Positions 50,581 through 59,865 of a stretch of 64,000 bases of DNA are shown here, in pieces. How positions within the stretch are numbered: position 1 is the first letter of the stretch; each line of letters opens with the position of its first letter. Source of the DNA: UBA3910 sp002391465. Its GTDB lineage: Bacteria > Bacillota > Limnochordia > Darwinibacteriales > Darwinibacteriaceae. Made by a program: the position numbers and the translations under genes. The notes under the pieces are model-generated. The model searched no databases and had not been told where the DNA came from. It saw only the letters and a program-made list of their open reading frames with translations. The stretch lies in NCBI GenBank assembly GCA_030054835.1, contig JASGVS010000031.1:1-64000 (forward strand), in the 5' to 3' direction.

Positions 50581-51810
50581 ATGCGATTGTGGAAAGGCCC
50601 ACGACTTGGTTCCCGTACACTAAAACTAAAGGACAGGGGCTCGGATGTGAAAGAGCTGCACGAACTGCTCCGCTCCCAAGGGTATGACATGGGTGGGGAA
50701 GAGGATTACGGATACCTGACCAAGGATGCGGTACGGCAGTTTCAGAGGGAACATGGCTTACCTGCCGACGGGATTGCGGGGCCCCGTTTTTTTGCCCTCT
50801 TTTTGGCGGACGATCTGCCCATTCGCCGGCGGATCCATGTGGTTCAGCCCGGCGAGACGCTGGAGGAAATTGCCGCGCAGTACAAGGTAAGACCCGAGGC
50901 TTTAGGGCGGGGCAGAGTACCTTCCCAAATCTACCCTGGCCAGCGCCTTTTGTTTTTTGACCGGGAAATATGGGCTATTGCCACCAAGTCCCTACCTGAG
51001 GATTTCAACTCTGTCCAGCTCACTGGTTTGGTCCTGCCCTTTGACTCTGAAAACGGAAGACACCTTCCCCATGTAGTCCAACCTATAGTGGACGGTAACG
51101 GCCAAGAGAAGCTCCATTCCCTTCTCCATACCAAAAGGGCTGTTAAAGCCTCCGTGCAAAAACTGGCTGAGCTCCCCCAGGGAGCTAGGGGTTTGTATCT
51201 GCCCTGGCGGGAAGTGGGTACGGTAGACGGAGCACGTTATGTTACCCTACTGAAAAGGCTGAGGCAAAAGCTTCCTCCAGGTGTTATGCTCTGGGTGCAT
51301 TTAGGTCCGGGCGTACCCAGCTGGAGGCTCTGGGGAGGCGTTGACTACGAAGCGGTGGGGAGGCTGGCCGACCGTGTTGTACTCTCCCTGCCGCCTCCAA
51401 CCGAACCGGGACCGATTATCCGCAAAGAAGAGCTGGAAAAGGCGTTAACGGAACTGCGGCGGTGTGTTCCCCTCTGGAAGACGCTGGTGGTCCTGCCCGT
51501 CTATGCCCTCCAGTGGGAATGGGACGGGGAGGAGCAGAAGTGCTCCAAACTGCCCTATGCCACTGCCCGTTCCAGGGCTTTCCGCCACGGAGCCCGTTTG
51601 GGCCAAACGGAGGATAAGGTTCCCTTTTACCACTACCAGAGCCGGGGCAGACAGTTTCAAATCTGGCTGCCCCAGTACGGGGTTCTCGGTGAGGTTTTGG
51701 CCATGATCAACCGCCGCAACTTAGCGGGTGTGATTCTGGATCGCTTAGGCATGGAAGACCCCCGCCTCTGGGATGTGTTAGTCTCTTATTTTCGCCCCGC
51801 CCGCCTTTGA
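50581..51810 (+). CDS. Peptidoglycan-binding/LysM protein with a GH18-like C-terminus
   Basis: A 409-residue protein. Residues about 15-65 are a PG_binding_1 domain (LKLKDRGSDVKELHELLRSQGYDM ... LPADGIAGPRFFALF). A LysM domain follows (about 80-125, HVVQPGETLEEIAAQYKVRPEAL). The C-terminal 250 residues resemble the (beta/alpha)8 fold of spore germination glycosidases such as YaaH, but I see no DxxDxDxE catalytic motif. No signal peptide is obvious, which fits a spore coat or cortex protein. It lies next to the SipL-like gene. Confidence 0.68.
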   Translation: MRLWKGPRLGSRTLKLKDRGSDVKELHELLRSQGYDMGGEEDYGYLTKDAVRQFQREHGLPADGIAGPRFFALFLADDLPIRRRIHVVQPGETLEEIAAQYKVRPEALGRGRVPSQIYPGQRLLFFDREIWAIATKSLPEDFNSVQLTGLVLPFDSENGRHLPHVVQPIVDGNGQEKLHSLLHTKRAVKASVQKLAELPQGARGLYLPWREVGTVDGARYVTLLKRLRQKLPPGVMLWVHLGPGVPSWRLWGGVDYEAVGRLADRVVLSLPPPTEPGPIIRKEELEKALTELRRCVPLWKTLVVLPVYALQWEWDGEEQKCSKLPYATARSRAFRHGARLGQTEDKVPFYHYQSRGRQFQIWLPQYGVLGEVLAMINRRNLAGVILDRLGMEDPRLWDVLVSYFRPARL

Positions 51811-51896
51811 TTTTTCCCTAAATAGACATGTTTCGCCGGAGGCACTCATAGATATTAAGGAAAGTTGAGGTAATTTGAGTTAAAAGGGGGAGAGAA

Positions 51897-53477
51897 ATGA
51901 GCCTAAGTGTAAGGGAAGACCGTCTTGTCGCGGTAAATCGAATTGGGGAAAATACGCTGCAGTCCGTCCTGCAGGGAACGGTGGAACTGCCCGGCGATGC
52001 ACCTCCGGTGGAGAGGGTAGTCTGGGTAAAGGCAGTCCCCCGGCTGGAGTCTACGGCGACGGACCAGGATCGGGTTTACATCCAAGGTGTCATCGACTTG
52101 AGCCTCGTGTATGCGCCTGAAACATTGGAGGGCGACGTGGCTGGACTAAGGCGGGTGGAATGGCCTGGGGCCCTCCCCTTTGACCATTATGTGGATGTAA
52201 TCGGGGCGGAGCCGGACATGGCAGCAGAAGCAGCGGCGGTAGTTCTGGTCTGCGAATGGGATCTACGCGCAGGGCAGTACTCGCTTGATGTGGAGCTGAT
52301 TCTAGCCACCACCGCCCGGGTTTTTCAAAAGCAGGAGTACACCATAATCAGTGATGTAAACGCAGCCCACCCAGTACGGCTGACTGCCGACGGTTTCGTG
52401 CTGAGGCCCATCAGTCCGAGTTTGAGTTTTGGTGTGAATAAGGATGTTTCTGCTATTTTAGAGCTGCCAGAGGATGCGCCGTCCGTAAAGACCATCCTCG
52501 ATCTAACGGCCAAGCTGAACTTGACCGAAAACCAAGTAGCAGAGGGAGCTGTCAGCCAGCAGGGCCGGGCCGATCTGGAGCTGCTCTACGAAGGGGAAGA
52601 CTTCACCGTTAACAGGCAGACGTGGGTGGGGATCCTGCCCTTTGAGATCAATTTGGAAAAGGGAACGATCAAGCCCGAGATGGTATTGAAACCAAAACTT
52701 TCGCCCGAGATCGAGGGTTATGCGGTGAACGACGGGAGAGGTCTGAGGGCAGAACTAACCGTTAGTGGACGATTGGAACTGGAAGTACCAACAGCCGTTC
52801 AAGTTCTGACTGACATTACAGCCACAGGCGGGGATGTGGAGATTCGCCGGGAACTGATCGGTTTGGAGAGCTTCGTGAGTGAGAAGGAGCACCAGGGATT
52901 GGTGCGGGGTCTCTTGGAAATCGACCACCAGTACCCGCCCATCAGGGAACTGCTCCTCTGCCGCGGTACCGCCCATTGGACCGATTACGAAGTGGATGCC
53001 GATAGGCTCGATTTGGAAGGTGTTATCGATCTGGAACTGTTGTATTTAGCCCATTCGGAAGAGGATATTAAGCCCCTCTACCGGGCAGTGTTTCCCGAGG
53101 CCCTTTCCTTCCAGCAGACAATCGTTGTCCCGGGCCTGGAACCGGGCATGCAGCCCAGAATCAAGCTATCCGTTGGCCAGATTCAGCCTGATTTGATCAA
53201 CCGGGAGACGGTGGAAGTGGCCCTCATGCTTCAGGCGAACGTCACCGTCACCGAGTACTTGGAGTTGGAAGTGGCAGTTGAGGCTGTGCAGGTGGAGCCT
53301 GAGGAAGAGAACCCGCCTACCTTGACCTATGTCTTTGTTCAGCCCGGTGATACCATCTGGAAACTGGCTCGGCGCTACCATACTACAGAAGAAAAGATAT
53401 TGGTTTATAACCCAAAACTGCAGGATGATCCCCTGCTGCTCAGGCCCGGTGAGAGGCTGTTTATCCCCCGCGCCTAG
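51897..53477 (+). CDS. sipL: SipL-like spore coat morphogenesis protein (SPOCS plus LysM)
   Basis: A 526-residue protein with three DUF3794/SPOCS repeats (about 30-150, 175-300 and 325-450) and a C-terminal LysM domain (about 478-526, YVFVQPGDTIWKLARRYHTTEEKILVYN). Length and layout match clostridial SipL, which binds SpoIVA and attaches the coat to the forespore. The ATG has AAGGGGGAGAG upstream. Identification as SipL rather than another SPOCS protein rests on this layout. Confidence 0.82.
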   Translation: MSLSVREDRLVAVNRIGENTLQSVLQGTVELPGDAPPVERVVWVKAVPRLESTATDQDRVYIQGVIDLSLVYAPETLEGDVAGLRRVEWPGALPFDHYVDVIGAEPDMAAEAAAVVLVCEWDLRAGQYSLDVELILATTARVFQKQEYTIISDVNAAHPVRLTADGFVLRPISPSLSFGVNKDVSAILELPEDAPSVKTILDLTAKLNLTENQVAEGAVSQQGRADLELLYEGEDFTVNRQTWVGILPFEINLEKGTIKPEMVLKPKLSPEIEGYAVNDGRGLRAELTVSGRLELEVPTAVQVLTDITATGGDVEIRRELIGLESFVSEKEHQGLVRGLLEIDHQYPPIRELLLCRGTAHWTDYEVDADRLDLEGVIDLELLYLAHSEEDIKPLYRAVFPEALSFQQTIVVPGLEPGMQPRIKLSVGQIQPDLINRETVEVALMLQANVTVTEYLELEVAVEAVQVEPEEENPPTLTYVFVQPGDTIWKLARRYHTTEEKILVYNPKLQDDPLLLRPGERLFIPRA

Positions 53478-53481
53478 ATGA

Positions 53482-53511
53482 TGGACCCTCCGGGGTCCAT
53501 TCTTTATTTTG
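53482..53511 (+). terminator. sipL terminator
   Basis: ATGGACCC and GGGTCCAT pair in a tight hairpin followed by TCTTTATTTT. A TATAAT at 53515-53520 right after it may begin a new promoter, but no -35 is visible. Confidence 0.8.
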
Positions 53512-53546
53512 GGTATAATAAGGGAAAAAGACAGCGGGGGACATCT

Positions 53547-53978
53547 ATGCTAGCTCTGCTCCTTGCGGCCCTTTCCGGCCTGCTTATGGCCCTGCAGGGG
53601 TCGCTCAACTCTGCCCTTTCCAAGACAATCGGCCTGTTGGAGGCCACCTTTGTGGTCCAAGTTGTGGGTTCCCTAACGGGAGTACTTCTTCTCCTGTCCG
53701 GCCTTGGCCAAGGCAACTGGCAGAAATTCCGGGAAGCACCCTGGTATACTTACCTAGGGGGTATTATCGGCGTTGCCATAGTCTATTTAGTAGTGGCCTC
53801 CATTTCTAAAGTGGGGGTTGCCCCAGCCACAACCGCAATTATTGTTGGCCAGGTGACTACTGCGGCAGTGGTGGATTTTTTCGGTTGGTTTGGTTTGGAG
53901 CCGGTACCCTTCAACCTCTGGAAGGGGGTGGGGCTCCTACTTTTGGCAGGCGGTGCCTGGCTCCTTTTGTCCCGTTAA
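53547..53978 (+). CDS. DMT/YdcZ family membrane protein (DUF606)
   Basis: A 143-residue protein with five hydrophobic segments, including ALLLAALSGLLMALQGSLNSALSKTIG, GSLTGVLLLLSGLG and VGVAPATTAIIVGQVTTAAVVDFFGWFGL. This is the pattern of the half-size DMT transporters of the YdcZ/DUF606 family, which probably work as dimers. The substrate is unknown. ATG 53547 has GCGGGGG upstream; the longer upstream frame overlaps the terminator. Confidence 0.8.
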   Translation: MLALLLAALSGLLMALQGSLNSALSKTIGLLEATFVVQVVGSLTGVLLLLSGLGQGNWQKFREAPWYTYLGGIIGVAIVYLVVASISKVGVAPATTAIIVGQVTTAAVVDFFGWFGLEPVPFNLWKGVGLLLLAGGAWLLLSR

Positions 53979-54033
53979 AAGCAGAAGGAATTCTCTGTTC
54001 AGTGCGGAAATAAGGAAGGACAGGGGGAGGAAA

Positions 54034-54909
54034 ATGGGGCAAATCAGCTTACAGGCGCACGCTAAGATCAATTTGACACTGGATGTGGTTGGCCGCAGAG
54101 ATGATGGTTATCATCTGCTGAAAAGCGTGATGCAATCCCTTTCCCTCGCTGATATAATTACCATTGATCTACTCCCCCGCAAGGGGATCATTTCCATTTC
54201 CGCCGATACCCCCGATCTGCCTACAGATGAGCGAAACATCTGTTGGCGGGCTGCTTCTGCTTTCTTAAATGAAATGGGCAGTAGAATGGGTGTTTTTATA
54301 GGAATAGAAAAACGTATTCCCATGGCGGCGGGTTTGGGCGGCGGCAGCAGTGATGCGGCCGCGGTGCTTATTGGCTTAAACGAGTTATTCGCCCGGCCTT
54401 TTGATCTAGCCCAATTACAGGCGTTAGGTTTGAGTGTGGGTGCGGATGTTCCCTTTTGCTTGCAGGGGGGCACTGCCCTCGTGGAAGGCATTGGCGAAAA
54501 AGTGACAGCGGTTGGGAACTTTTCGGAGGCAGTTTTTGTCTTGGTCAAGCCCAAGGCGTCTGTGTCCACTGCCCAAGTCTACGGGAGATTTGATCGTAAG
54601 AACTTCGGTAGTACCTATACGCAGGAGTTTCTCAGGCAGCTGGAGGCCAATGCAGCGTTAGACGAGCTCAGTAGGGCTTGCGGAAATGTGTTAGAAACGG
54701 TAACCTTATCTTTGGTGCCTGAAGTTCAGCTCTGGAAAGAGCGCCTGTTGGAAACGGGTGCCCTTACCGCGGTCATGTCCGGCAGCGGGCCGACCGTGTT
54801 CGGCATATTTGCTCAGGAAGAAAAGGCCAATCAATTCTGCTTGCGCTGGCAGGACGAAGGGGAAGTGTATGTCGCCCGGCCGGTGCCTTGTGGTGTGTTA
54901 GGCAGATGA
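54034..54909 (+). CDS. ispE: 4-diphosphocytidyl-2-C-methyl-D-erythritol kinase
   Basis: A 291-residue GHMP kinase of the non-mevalonate isoprenoid pathway. It has the N-terminal LQAHAKINLTLDVVGRRDDGYHLL, the ATP-binding PMAAGLGGGSSDAAAVLIGLN (near residues 92-112) and the C-terminal AVMSGSGPTVFGIF. The start at 54034 follows GGGGGAGG; the longer frame upstream overlaps the DMT gene. ispE-purR neighbourhood is conserved in Bacillota. Confidence 0.97.
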   Translation: MGQISLQAHAKINLTLDVVGRRDDGYHLLKSVMQSLSLADIITIDLLPRKGIISISADTPDLPTDERNICWRAASAFLNEMGSRMGVFIGIEKRIPMAAGLGGGSSDAAAVLIGLNELFARPFDLAQLQALGLSVGADVPFCLQGGTALVEGIGEKVTAVGNFSEAVFVLVKPKASVSTAQVYGRFDRKNFGSTYTQEFLRQLEANAALDELSRACGNVLETVTLSLVPEVQLWKERLLETGALTAVMSGSGPTVFGIFAQEEKANQFCLRWQDEGEVYVARPVPCGVLGR

Positions 54910-54922
54910 ATGGAGGAGACCA

Positions 54923-55693
54923 ATGTCCAAAGTGGATGCGGTAATATTGGCGGGAGCCCCCAACAGAGGTGAGCTGCAAGAGGTGAGCCAGGAGGAATGG
55001 GAAGCACTCATCCCCATACACGGCAAACCCATGCTGTACTACGTCTTGGAGGCGCTGCAGAAATCCGAGCGTATAGAAAACCTGATTGTTGTGGGACCTC
55101 TGGTTTTGCAGGGATATTTACCTCCCAACGTCCGGCTCATTGAAGCAGGCTCCAGCCTAGCCGAAAACGTCCTTTTGGGCGTAAATGCGGTGGATAGAAA
55201 TGGGAAAGTCTGTCTGGTAACTGCGGACATTCCCCTGATCCGGCCTGAAGTGATCGATGACTTTTTGGATCGCTGCTCCGAGCTGGAGGGTGATATATTC
55301 TACCCCATCGTTTCCAAAGAAGCCAGCGAGCAGGCTTATCCAGAAACGGTCCGTACCTATTTCACCTTGAAGGAAGGGACCTTTACAGGGGGCAATATGC
55401 TCTTGGCTGAAGTGGAGACCATCCTCAATTCCAAATGGATCTTGGACGATTTGGTCTTTCAGCGTAAGAAACCGTGGAAAATCGTGCGCCACTTAGGTTT
55501 CTATTTTATCCTTAAGTTCCTTTTCAAGCGGCTCAGTTTGGGACAGATCGAACAGCGGGCCAGCGAGCTCTTTGGTTATAAGGGTGTTTTGATTATCAGC
55601 CCCTATCCGGAGCTGAGCACCGATGTGGATAAGCCCAGCGATTTAACCCTGGCGGAGCAGCTTTTAACGGTTGTCCAGAACAAGGAGGCCTAG
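54923..55693 (+). CDS. MobA-like nucleotidyltransferase domain protein
   Basis: A 256-residue protein with a nucleotidyltransferase fold: KVDAVILAGAPNRGEL at the start, HGKPMLYYVLEAL, VTADIPLIRPEVIDDFL. The usual glycine-rich GxGTRM loop is altered to AGAPN. The substrate is unknown. It sits between ispE and purR, a position seen in other clostridial genomes. Its end is two bases before the purR start. Confidence 0.8.
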   Translation: MSKVDAVILAGAPNRGELQEVSQEEWEALIPIHGKPMLYYVLEALQKSERIENLIVVGPLVLQGYLPPNVRLIEAGSSLAENVLLGVNAVDRNGKVCLVTADIPLIRPEVIDDFLDRCSELEGDIFYPIVSKEASEQAYPETVRTYFTLKEGTFTGGNMLLAEVETILNSKWILDDLVFQRKKPWKIVRHLGFYFILKFLFKRLSLGQIEQRASELFGYKGVLIISPYPELSTDVDKPSDLTLAEQLLTVVQNKEA

Positions 55694-55694
55694 T

Positions 55695-56507
55695 ATGAGG
55701 CGAGCACAAAGAATTGCAGCCATCACCGGCATGTTGGTGGAGAAGCCCCATCATGTATTTGATGTGGGCGATTTTGCCGAGCTTTTCGGGGTTGCCCGCT
55801 CAACCCTTTCCGAGGATCTCTCCATTATCCGATCCACCTTTGAAGATTTGGGGATGGGGAAAGTAGAGACAATAGCAGGTGCGGTAGGCGGTGTGCGCTA
55901 TCTGCCCGATCTAAGCAGCGAGCAGATTCTCGCGCAAATCGAGGGGATCTGTGAACGTCTGCGGGAACCGGATCGCATCCTGCCCGGCGGTTTTGTCTAC
56001 ACTGATGACCTCATCTTGTCCCCCCAGCTTCTGCGGATTGTAGGCCACATCTTTTCCACCAAGTTCAGTCAATACGAGCCCCAATACGTTGCCACAGTCG
56101 AAACGGCGGGTATACCGGTAGCTTTAAGCACAGCCCGCTCTTTAAATGTGCCCCTGGTGGTGGTGCGCCGCCAGAGCAAACCTACTGAAGGGCCTGTGTT
56201 GACAATGAATTTCGTGTCGGGCAGCGCCAATCAGGTGGAGACAATGTCCCTTTCCCGGCGTGCCCTACCCACGGGCAGCAGGGTGCTCTTAATTGATGAC
56301 TTTATGAAGGCGGGCGGCACTTTAAGGGGCTTGATCAACCTGATGGATGAGTTTGAATGTACAGTGGTTGGGACAGGTGTTTTGATTGAAACGGGCTGGC
56401 CCGAGAAGAAGCTGATCGATGATTATTTATCCCTGATCTATCTGCAGGAGGTCAACGTGGAAGAAGAAAAAGTGATAGTAAGGCCCGCAGATTGGATCAC
56501 GGCTTAG
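55695..56507 (+). CDS. purR: Pur operon repressor PurR
   Basis: A 270-residue regulator. The N-terminal winged helix (about 1-72, RRAQRIAAITGMLVEKPHHVFDVGDFAELFGVARSTLSED) is joined to a phosphoribosyltransferase-like domain with the PRPP-binding motif VLLIDDFMKAGGTLRGL near residue 200. It represses purine synthesis genes and is released by PRPP. The ATG at 55695 follows AAGGAGG inside the end of the previous gene. Confidence 0.95.
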   Translation: MRRAQRIAAITGMLVEKPHHVFDVGDFAELFGVARSTLSEDLSIIRSTFEDLGMGKVETIAGAVGGVRYLPDLSSEQILAQIEGICERLREPDRILPGGFVYTDDLILSPQLLRIVGHIFSTKFSQYEPQYVATVETAGIPVALSTARSLNVPLVVVRRQSKPTEGPVLTMNFVSGSANQVETMSLSRRALPTGSRVLLIDDFMKAGGTLRGLINLMDEFECTVVGTGVLIETGWPEKKLIDDYLSLIYLQEVNVEEEKVIVRPADWITA

Positions 56508-56519
56508 GTGGTGTAATGA

Positions 56520-57518
56520 TTGGGTAAGACAGCAGCAGTTATTCTAGCAGCAGGCGAAGGTTCGCGCATGTTATCAAAAAAGGCAAAGGTCCTGCACCGT
56601 TTGGCCGGTTTAGAATTGGTCAACCATGTGGTGCGCAGCGTACGGGAGGCTGCCTTTGATCGCACGATAGTCGTGATCGGCTATCAGGGTGATAAAGTGC
56701 GCCAGGCGTTAAGCGGTGTTGAGCTGGTGGAGCAAAAGGAGCAGCGGGGTACTGGACACGCGGTAAACCAGTGCCGTGAAGCCCTCAAAGGTTTTAGCGG
56801 CAATGTCTTGGTTACCTATGGAGATACGCCCCTCTTTCGCGGTGAGACCTTTGCTAATGCGCTGAAATACCATGAGGAGCAGGGAGCGGCAGCCACTATT
56901 GTTACTGCCATCTTTGATGATCCCACCGGTTATGGGCGTGTGATTAGGGACGGCGACCGTGTTTTGGGGGTAAAGGAACATAAGGATGCCAGTCCGGACG
57001 AACTGGCTGTTACGGAAATCAACACCGGGACATACTGTTTCCGCAGTGAACTGTTATTCGAATACCTGACCAAAATCACGCCCGATAACGCCCAGACCGA
57101 ATACTATCTGCCCGATGTTCTGCCCCTTCTGCTCAAAGCGGGTCATAAAGTGGCAGGTTATGTGTTGGCTGATCCCAAAGAGAGCATGGGGATTAATGAC
57201 CGCAGTCAACTGGCGGAGGCCGAGGCTGTGCTGCGGGATCGCCTCTGTCGTAAATGGATGGATCGGGGCGTAACGATCATTGATCCCGCCACAACCTGGA
57301 TTGAGCACGACTGCACCATCGGCGAGGATACTGTTATTTACCCTAACACGTACATCCAGCAGGGTACTGAGATCGGCAGTGACTGCATTATAGGGCCGAA
57401 CTGCCGCTTAAGTGGGGCCAAAATCGGTGATGGGGTAGTTATGGAAAACACTATTGTTGTGGGCAGGCATGTGGATGCAGGCAGCCACATAGCCCCCTTT
57501 ACTTTTCTGACCAGTTAA
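56520..57518 (+). CDS. glmU: Short GlmU: N-acetylglucosamine-1-phosphate uridyltransferase only
   Basis: 332 residues instead of about 450-460. The N-terminal pyrophosphorylase domain is complete (TAAVILAAGEGSRMLSKKAKVLHRLAG, QRGTGHAV, YGDTPLF, INTGTYCF, NDRSQLAEAEAVLRDR). The left-handed beta helix begins (CTIGEDTVIYPNTYIQQGTEIG) but the protein stops at GSHIAPFTFLTS, before the acetyltransferase catalytic residues. prs begins 21 bases later with no remnant between. It starts with TTG behind TAGGTGGTG. It would make UDP-GlcNAc only if GlcNAc-1-P comes from another enzyme. Confidence 0.93.
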   Translation: MGKTAAVILAAGEGSRMLSKKAKVLHRLAGLELVNHVVRSVREAAFDRTIVVIGYQGDKVRQALSGVELVEQKEQRGTGHAVNQCREALKGFSGNVLVTYGDTPLFRGETFANALKYHEEQGAAATIVTAIFDDPTGYGRVIRDGDRVLGVKEHKDASPDELAVTEINTGTYCFRSELLFEYLTKITPDNAQTEYYLPDVLPLLLKAGHKVAGYVLADPKESMGINDRSQLAEAEAVLRDRLCRKWMDRGVTIIDPATTWIEHDCTIGEDTVIYPNTYIQQGTEIGSDCIIGPNCRLSGAKIGDGVVMENTIVVGRHVDAGSHIAPFTFLTS

Positions 57519-57538
57519 AATTGGAGGCGGGAATTGAA

Positions 57539-58486
57539 ATGAGACAGGGCAGTAAAAAACTAAAGGTATTCAGCGCCAACGCCAACCGGGAATTAGCGGA
57601 GCAGATCTGCAGCTGTTTAGGTTTGGAGCTGGGCAAAGCGGAAGTGACCAGGTTCAAGGATGGTGAGATCAGGGTCCGCATCGGAGAAACTGTGAGGGGT
57701 GTGGAAGTGTTCATTGTCCAGCCCTTGAACAACCCGTCTTCCGAAAATTTGATGGAACTTCTGATCATGATTGATGCAATGAAACGGGCTTCTGCCAAAG
57801 AGGTGTGTGCAGTGATTCCCTACTACGCCTACGCCCGACAGGATCGGAAGACCCAGCCTAGGGATGCAATCGCTGCTAAGCTCGTGGCAAATCTAATTAC
57901 CGCGGCAGGTGCCGATCGGGTTGTCACACTGGATCTCCATGCAGGCCAGATTCAAGGCTTCTTCGATATTCCGGTAGACAATCTCCGGGCAATGCCAATC
58001 ATTTACGATTACATACAGAAGAAAGAACTGGAAGATGTAATCGTTGTCTCGCCTGACGTGGGCGGGGTTGTCCGGGCCCGGGAGCTGGCCGATCGCCTCC
58101 ACTGCGCCATTGCCATTGTAGACAAACGCAGACCCAGACCGAACGTTGCTGAGGTAATGAACATTATCGGGGATGTGGAAGGTAAGACGGCAGTGTTTAT
58201 CGACGACATGATCGACACGGCCGGTACCATAGTCAATGCGGCTGAGGCCATTTTGGCGCGGGGTGCCAAGGAGGTCTATGCTTGCAGCAGCCATGCGGTC
58301 TTTTCCGACCCGGCAGTGGAACGACTAGCCAACAGCCCGCTGAAGGAGATAATCGTAACAGACAGCATTCACCTGCCCCCAGAGAAGAAGATACCCAATC
58401 TGACAGTCCTATCGGTTGCGCCCTTGTTTGCAGAAGCAATTCGGCGCATCTTCGAGGAACTGTCCGTAAGCTATCTGTTTGACTAA
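57539..58486 (+). CDS. prs: Ribose-phosphate pyrophosphokinase
   Basis: A 315-residue PRPP synthase. It has KLKVFSANANRELAEQI, the catalytic flexible loop region YYAYARQDRK, and the PRPP-binding motif VFIDDMIDTAGTIVNAAEA. It makes PRPP, the ligand of PurR and precursor for nucleotides. The start at 57539 follows GGAGGCGGG. glmU-prs-rplY order is conserved in Bacillota. Confidence 0.97.
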   Translation: MRQGSKKLKVFSANANRELAEQICSCLGLELGKAEVTRFKDGEIRVRIGETVRGVEVFIVQPLNNPSSENLMELLIMIDAMKRASAKEVCAVIPYYAYARQDRKTQPRDAIAAKLVANLITAAGADRVVTLDLHAGQIQGFFDIPVDNLRAMPIIYDYIQKKELEDVIVVSPDVGGVVRARELADRLHCAIAIVDKRRPRPNVAEVMNIIGDVEGKTAVFIDDMIDTAGTIVNAAEAILARGAKEVYACSSHAVFSDPAVERLANSPLKEIIVTDSIHLPPEKKIPNLTVLSVAPLFAEAIRRIFEELSVSYLFD

Positions 58487-58532
58487 ATGTGGTAAGAATG
58501 ATATCATTAGACGGAATAAAAAGGAGGCTGTA

Positions 58533-59174
58533 ATGGGTATGGCTAATTTAGAGCTAACTGTGGAAAAAAGAACTGAAACAGGTAAATCCTATGCGCGCAA
58601 ACTCCGTGCCGCTGGCAAAATCCCCGCGGTAGTCTACGGTTCCGGTGAACCGGCAATAAATGTGGAAGTGTCCGTCCGTGAGGCTGAAAGGATCCTTTCA
58701 GCAGCGGGCAGCTTGGTTACGCTGGCCATTAACGGAGATTCTAAGCCGGTTATCGTCAAGGACATTCTCCGCGACCCGGTCCGGGGCGATCTGATGCATG
58801 TGGATTTCCACGCGGTAGACCTTAAGAAGGAACTGGAAATCAGTGTGCCCATCCGCTACGTTGGCGAAGAGAATCGGGCGAATGATGGCGGCATCGTGGC
58901 AACGCTCCTGTGGGAAGTCACCGTTTCCTGTCTGCCAACTCAGATTCCGGAGGCAATTGAGGTAGACGTGAGCGGACTCACCCTCGATGACACGCTCACC
59001 CTCGCCGATCTGGAACTTCCAGAAGGCGTTGAGGTTGTTGGTGAACCGGACGAAGCGGTTGTCAGGGTAACCCTGCCCGATCTGCCTGCGGCAGAAGAAG
59101 GCGATGAAGAAGAGGCTGAAGACGGCGCAGCAGAAGCCGAAGAGCCTGCAGCAGAGGAACCGTCCGAAGAATAA
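58533..59174 (+). CDS. rplY: 50S ribosomal protein L25/general stress protein Ctc
   Basis: A 213-residue protein of the long TL5/Ctc type: an L25 domain (about 1-95, with SYARKLRAAGKIPAVVYGSGE) followed by a beta domain (about 100-180) and a highly acidic alanine/glutamate-rich tail (AAEEGDEEEAEDGAAEAEE...). It binds 5S rRNA. AAGGAGG precedes the ATG; a second ATG two codons on (MANLEL) is possible. Confidence 0.95.
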   Translation: MGMANLELTVEKRTETGKSYARKLRAAGKIPAVVYGSGEPAINVEVSVREAERILSAAGSLVTLAINGDSKPVIVKDILRDPVRGDLMHVDFHAVDLKKELEISVPIRYVGEENRANDGGIVATLLWEVTVSCLPTQIPEAIEVDVSGLTLDDTLTLADLELPEGVEVVGEPDEAVVRVTLPDLPAAEEGDEEEAEDGAAEAEEPAAEEPSEE

Positions 59175-59196
59175 AGAAATTAGCGTCAGCAGGGGG

Positions 59197-59232
59197 CGCA
59201 CAGTGCTGGAAGAAGTCACTGTGCGTTCTTTT
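59197..59232 (+). terminator. Terminator between rplY and pth
   Basis: CGCACAGTG and CACTGTGCG form a 9-bp stem followed by TTCTTTT. Confidence 0.8.
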
Positions 59233-59257
59233 GTGATCTCTATTTGGAGGGAAGACG

Positions 59258-59842
59258 GTGACGGTGAGAATAATCGTTGGCTTAGGCAATCCCGGTGCAC
59301 GCTACGCCCAAACCCGGCACAATTTGGGCTTTTGGGTGATAGACGAGCTCAGCGACCGCTGGCAGATTCCCCTTACTCGGCACAAGTACCAAGCTAAGTA
59401 CGGCGAAGGCCGGGTGGGCGCAGAACGGATCGTGCTTGTTAAACCCCAAACCTTCATGAACCGCAGCGGCGAGGCGGTCAGTTCCTTCGTCCGCTTCTAT
59501 CAGCCGGATTTGGCTGATCTTTTGGTTATTTACGACGACCTGGATTTAGCCCCCGGCTTATTGCGCTTGAAAGGATCGGGCAGTGCCGGCGGGCATCGGG
59601 GTATGGAAAATATTATTCAACACTTGGACTCCAAAGAGTTTCCCCGTCTGCGCTTGGGGATAGGCGCAACCCCTGAATTTTTAACCGCTGCCGATTATGT
59701 ATTGCAGAGGATTGATGCGGAAGAACTAATAATACTTAAAGAGGCAGCAAAAAGAGGGGCGGATGCGGTGGAAATGTGGCTGAAAGAAGGTCTGCTCACG
59801 GCCATGAACCAATTTAACCGGAGGCAGACCGGAGAAGCGTAA
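59258..59842 (+). CDS. pth: Peptidyl-tRNA hydrolase
   Basis: A 194-residue hydrolase that recycles peptidyl-tRNA. Catalytic histidine is in GLGNPGARYAQTRHNLGFWVID, with KPQTFMNRSGEAV, YDDLDLAPGLLRLKGSGSAGGHRGMENI after it. GTG start with GGAGGGAAG upstream. The pth-mfd-spoVT order is as in Bacillus; the small Fin gene found there between pth and mfd is absent. Confidence 0.96.
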   Translation: MTVRIIVGLGNPGARYAQTRHNLGFWVIDELSDRWQIPLTRHKYQAKYGEGRVGAERIVLVKPQTFMNRSGEAVSSFVRFYQPDLADLLVIYDDLDLAPGLLRLKGSGSAGGHRGMENIIQHLDSKEFPRLRLGIGATPEFLTAADYVLQRIDAEELIILKEAAKRGADAVEMWLKEGLLTAMNQFNRRQTGEA

Positions 59843-59865
59843 CCGGTTGGGAAAGGGGATATCAA

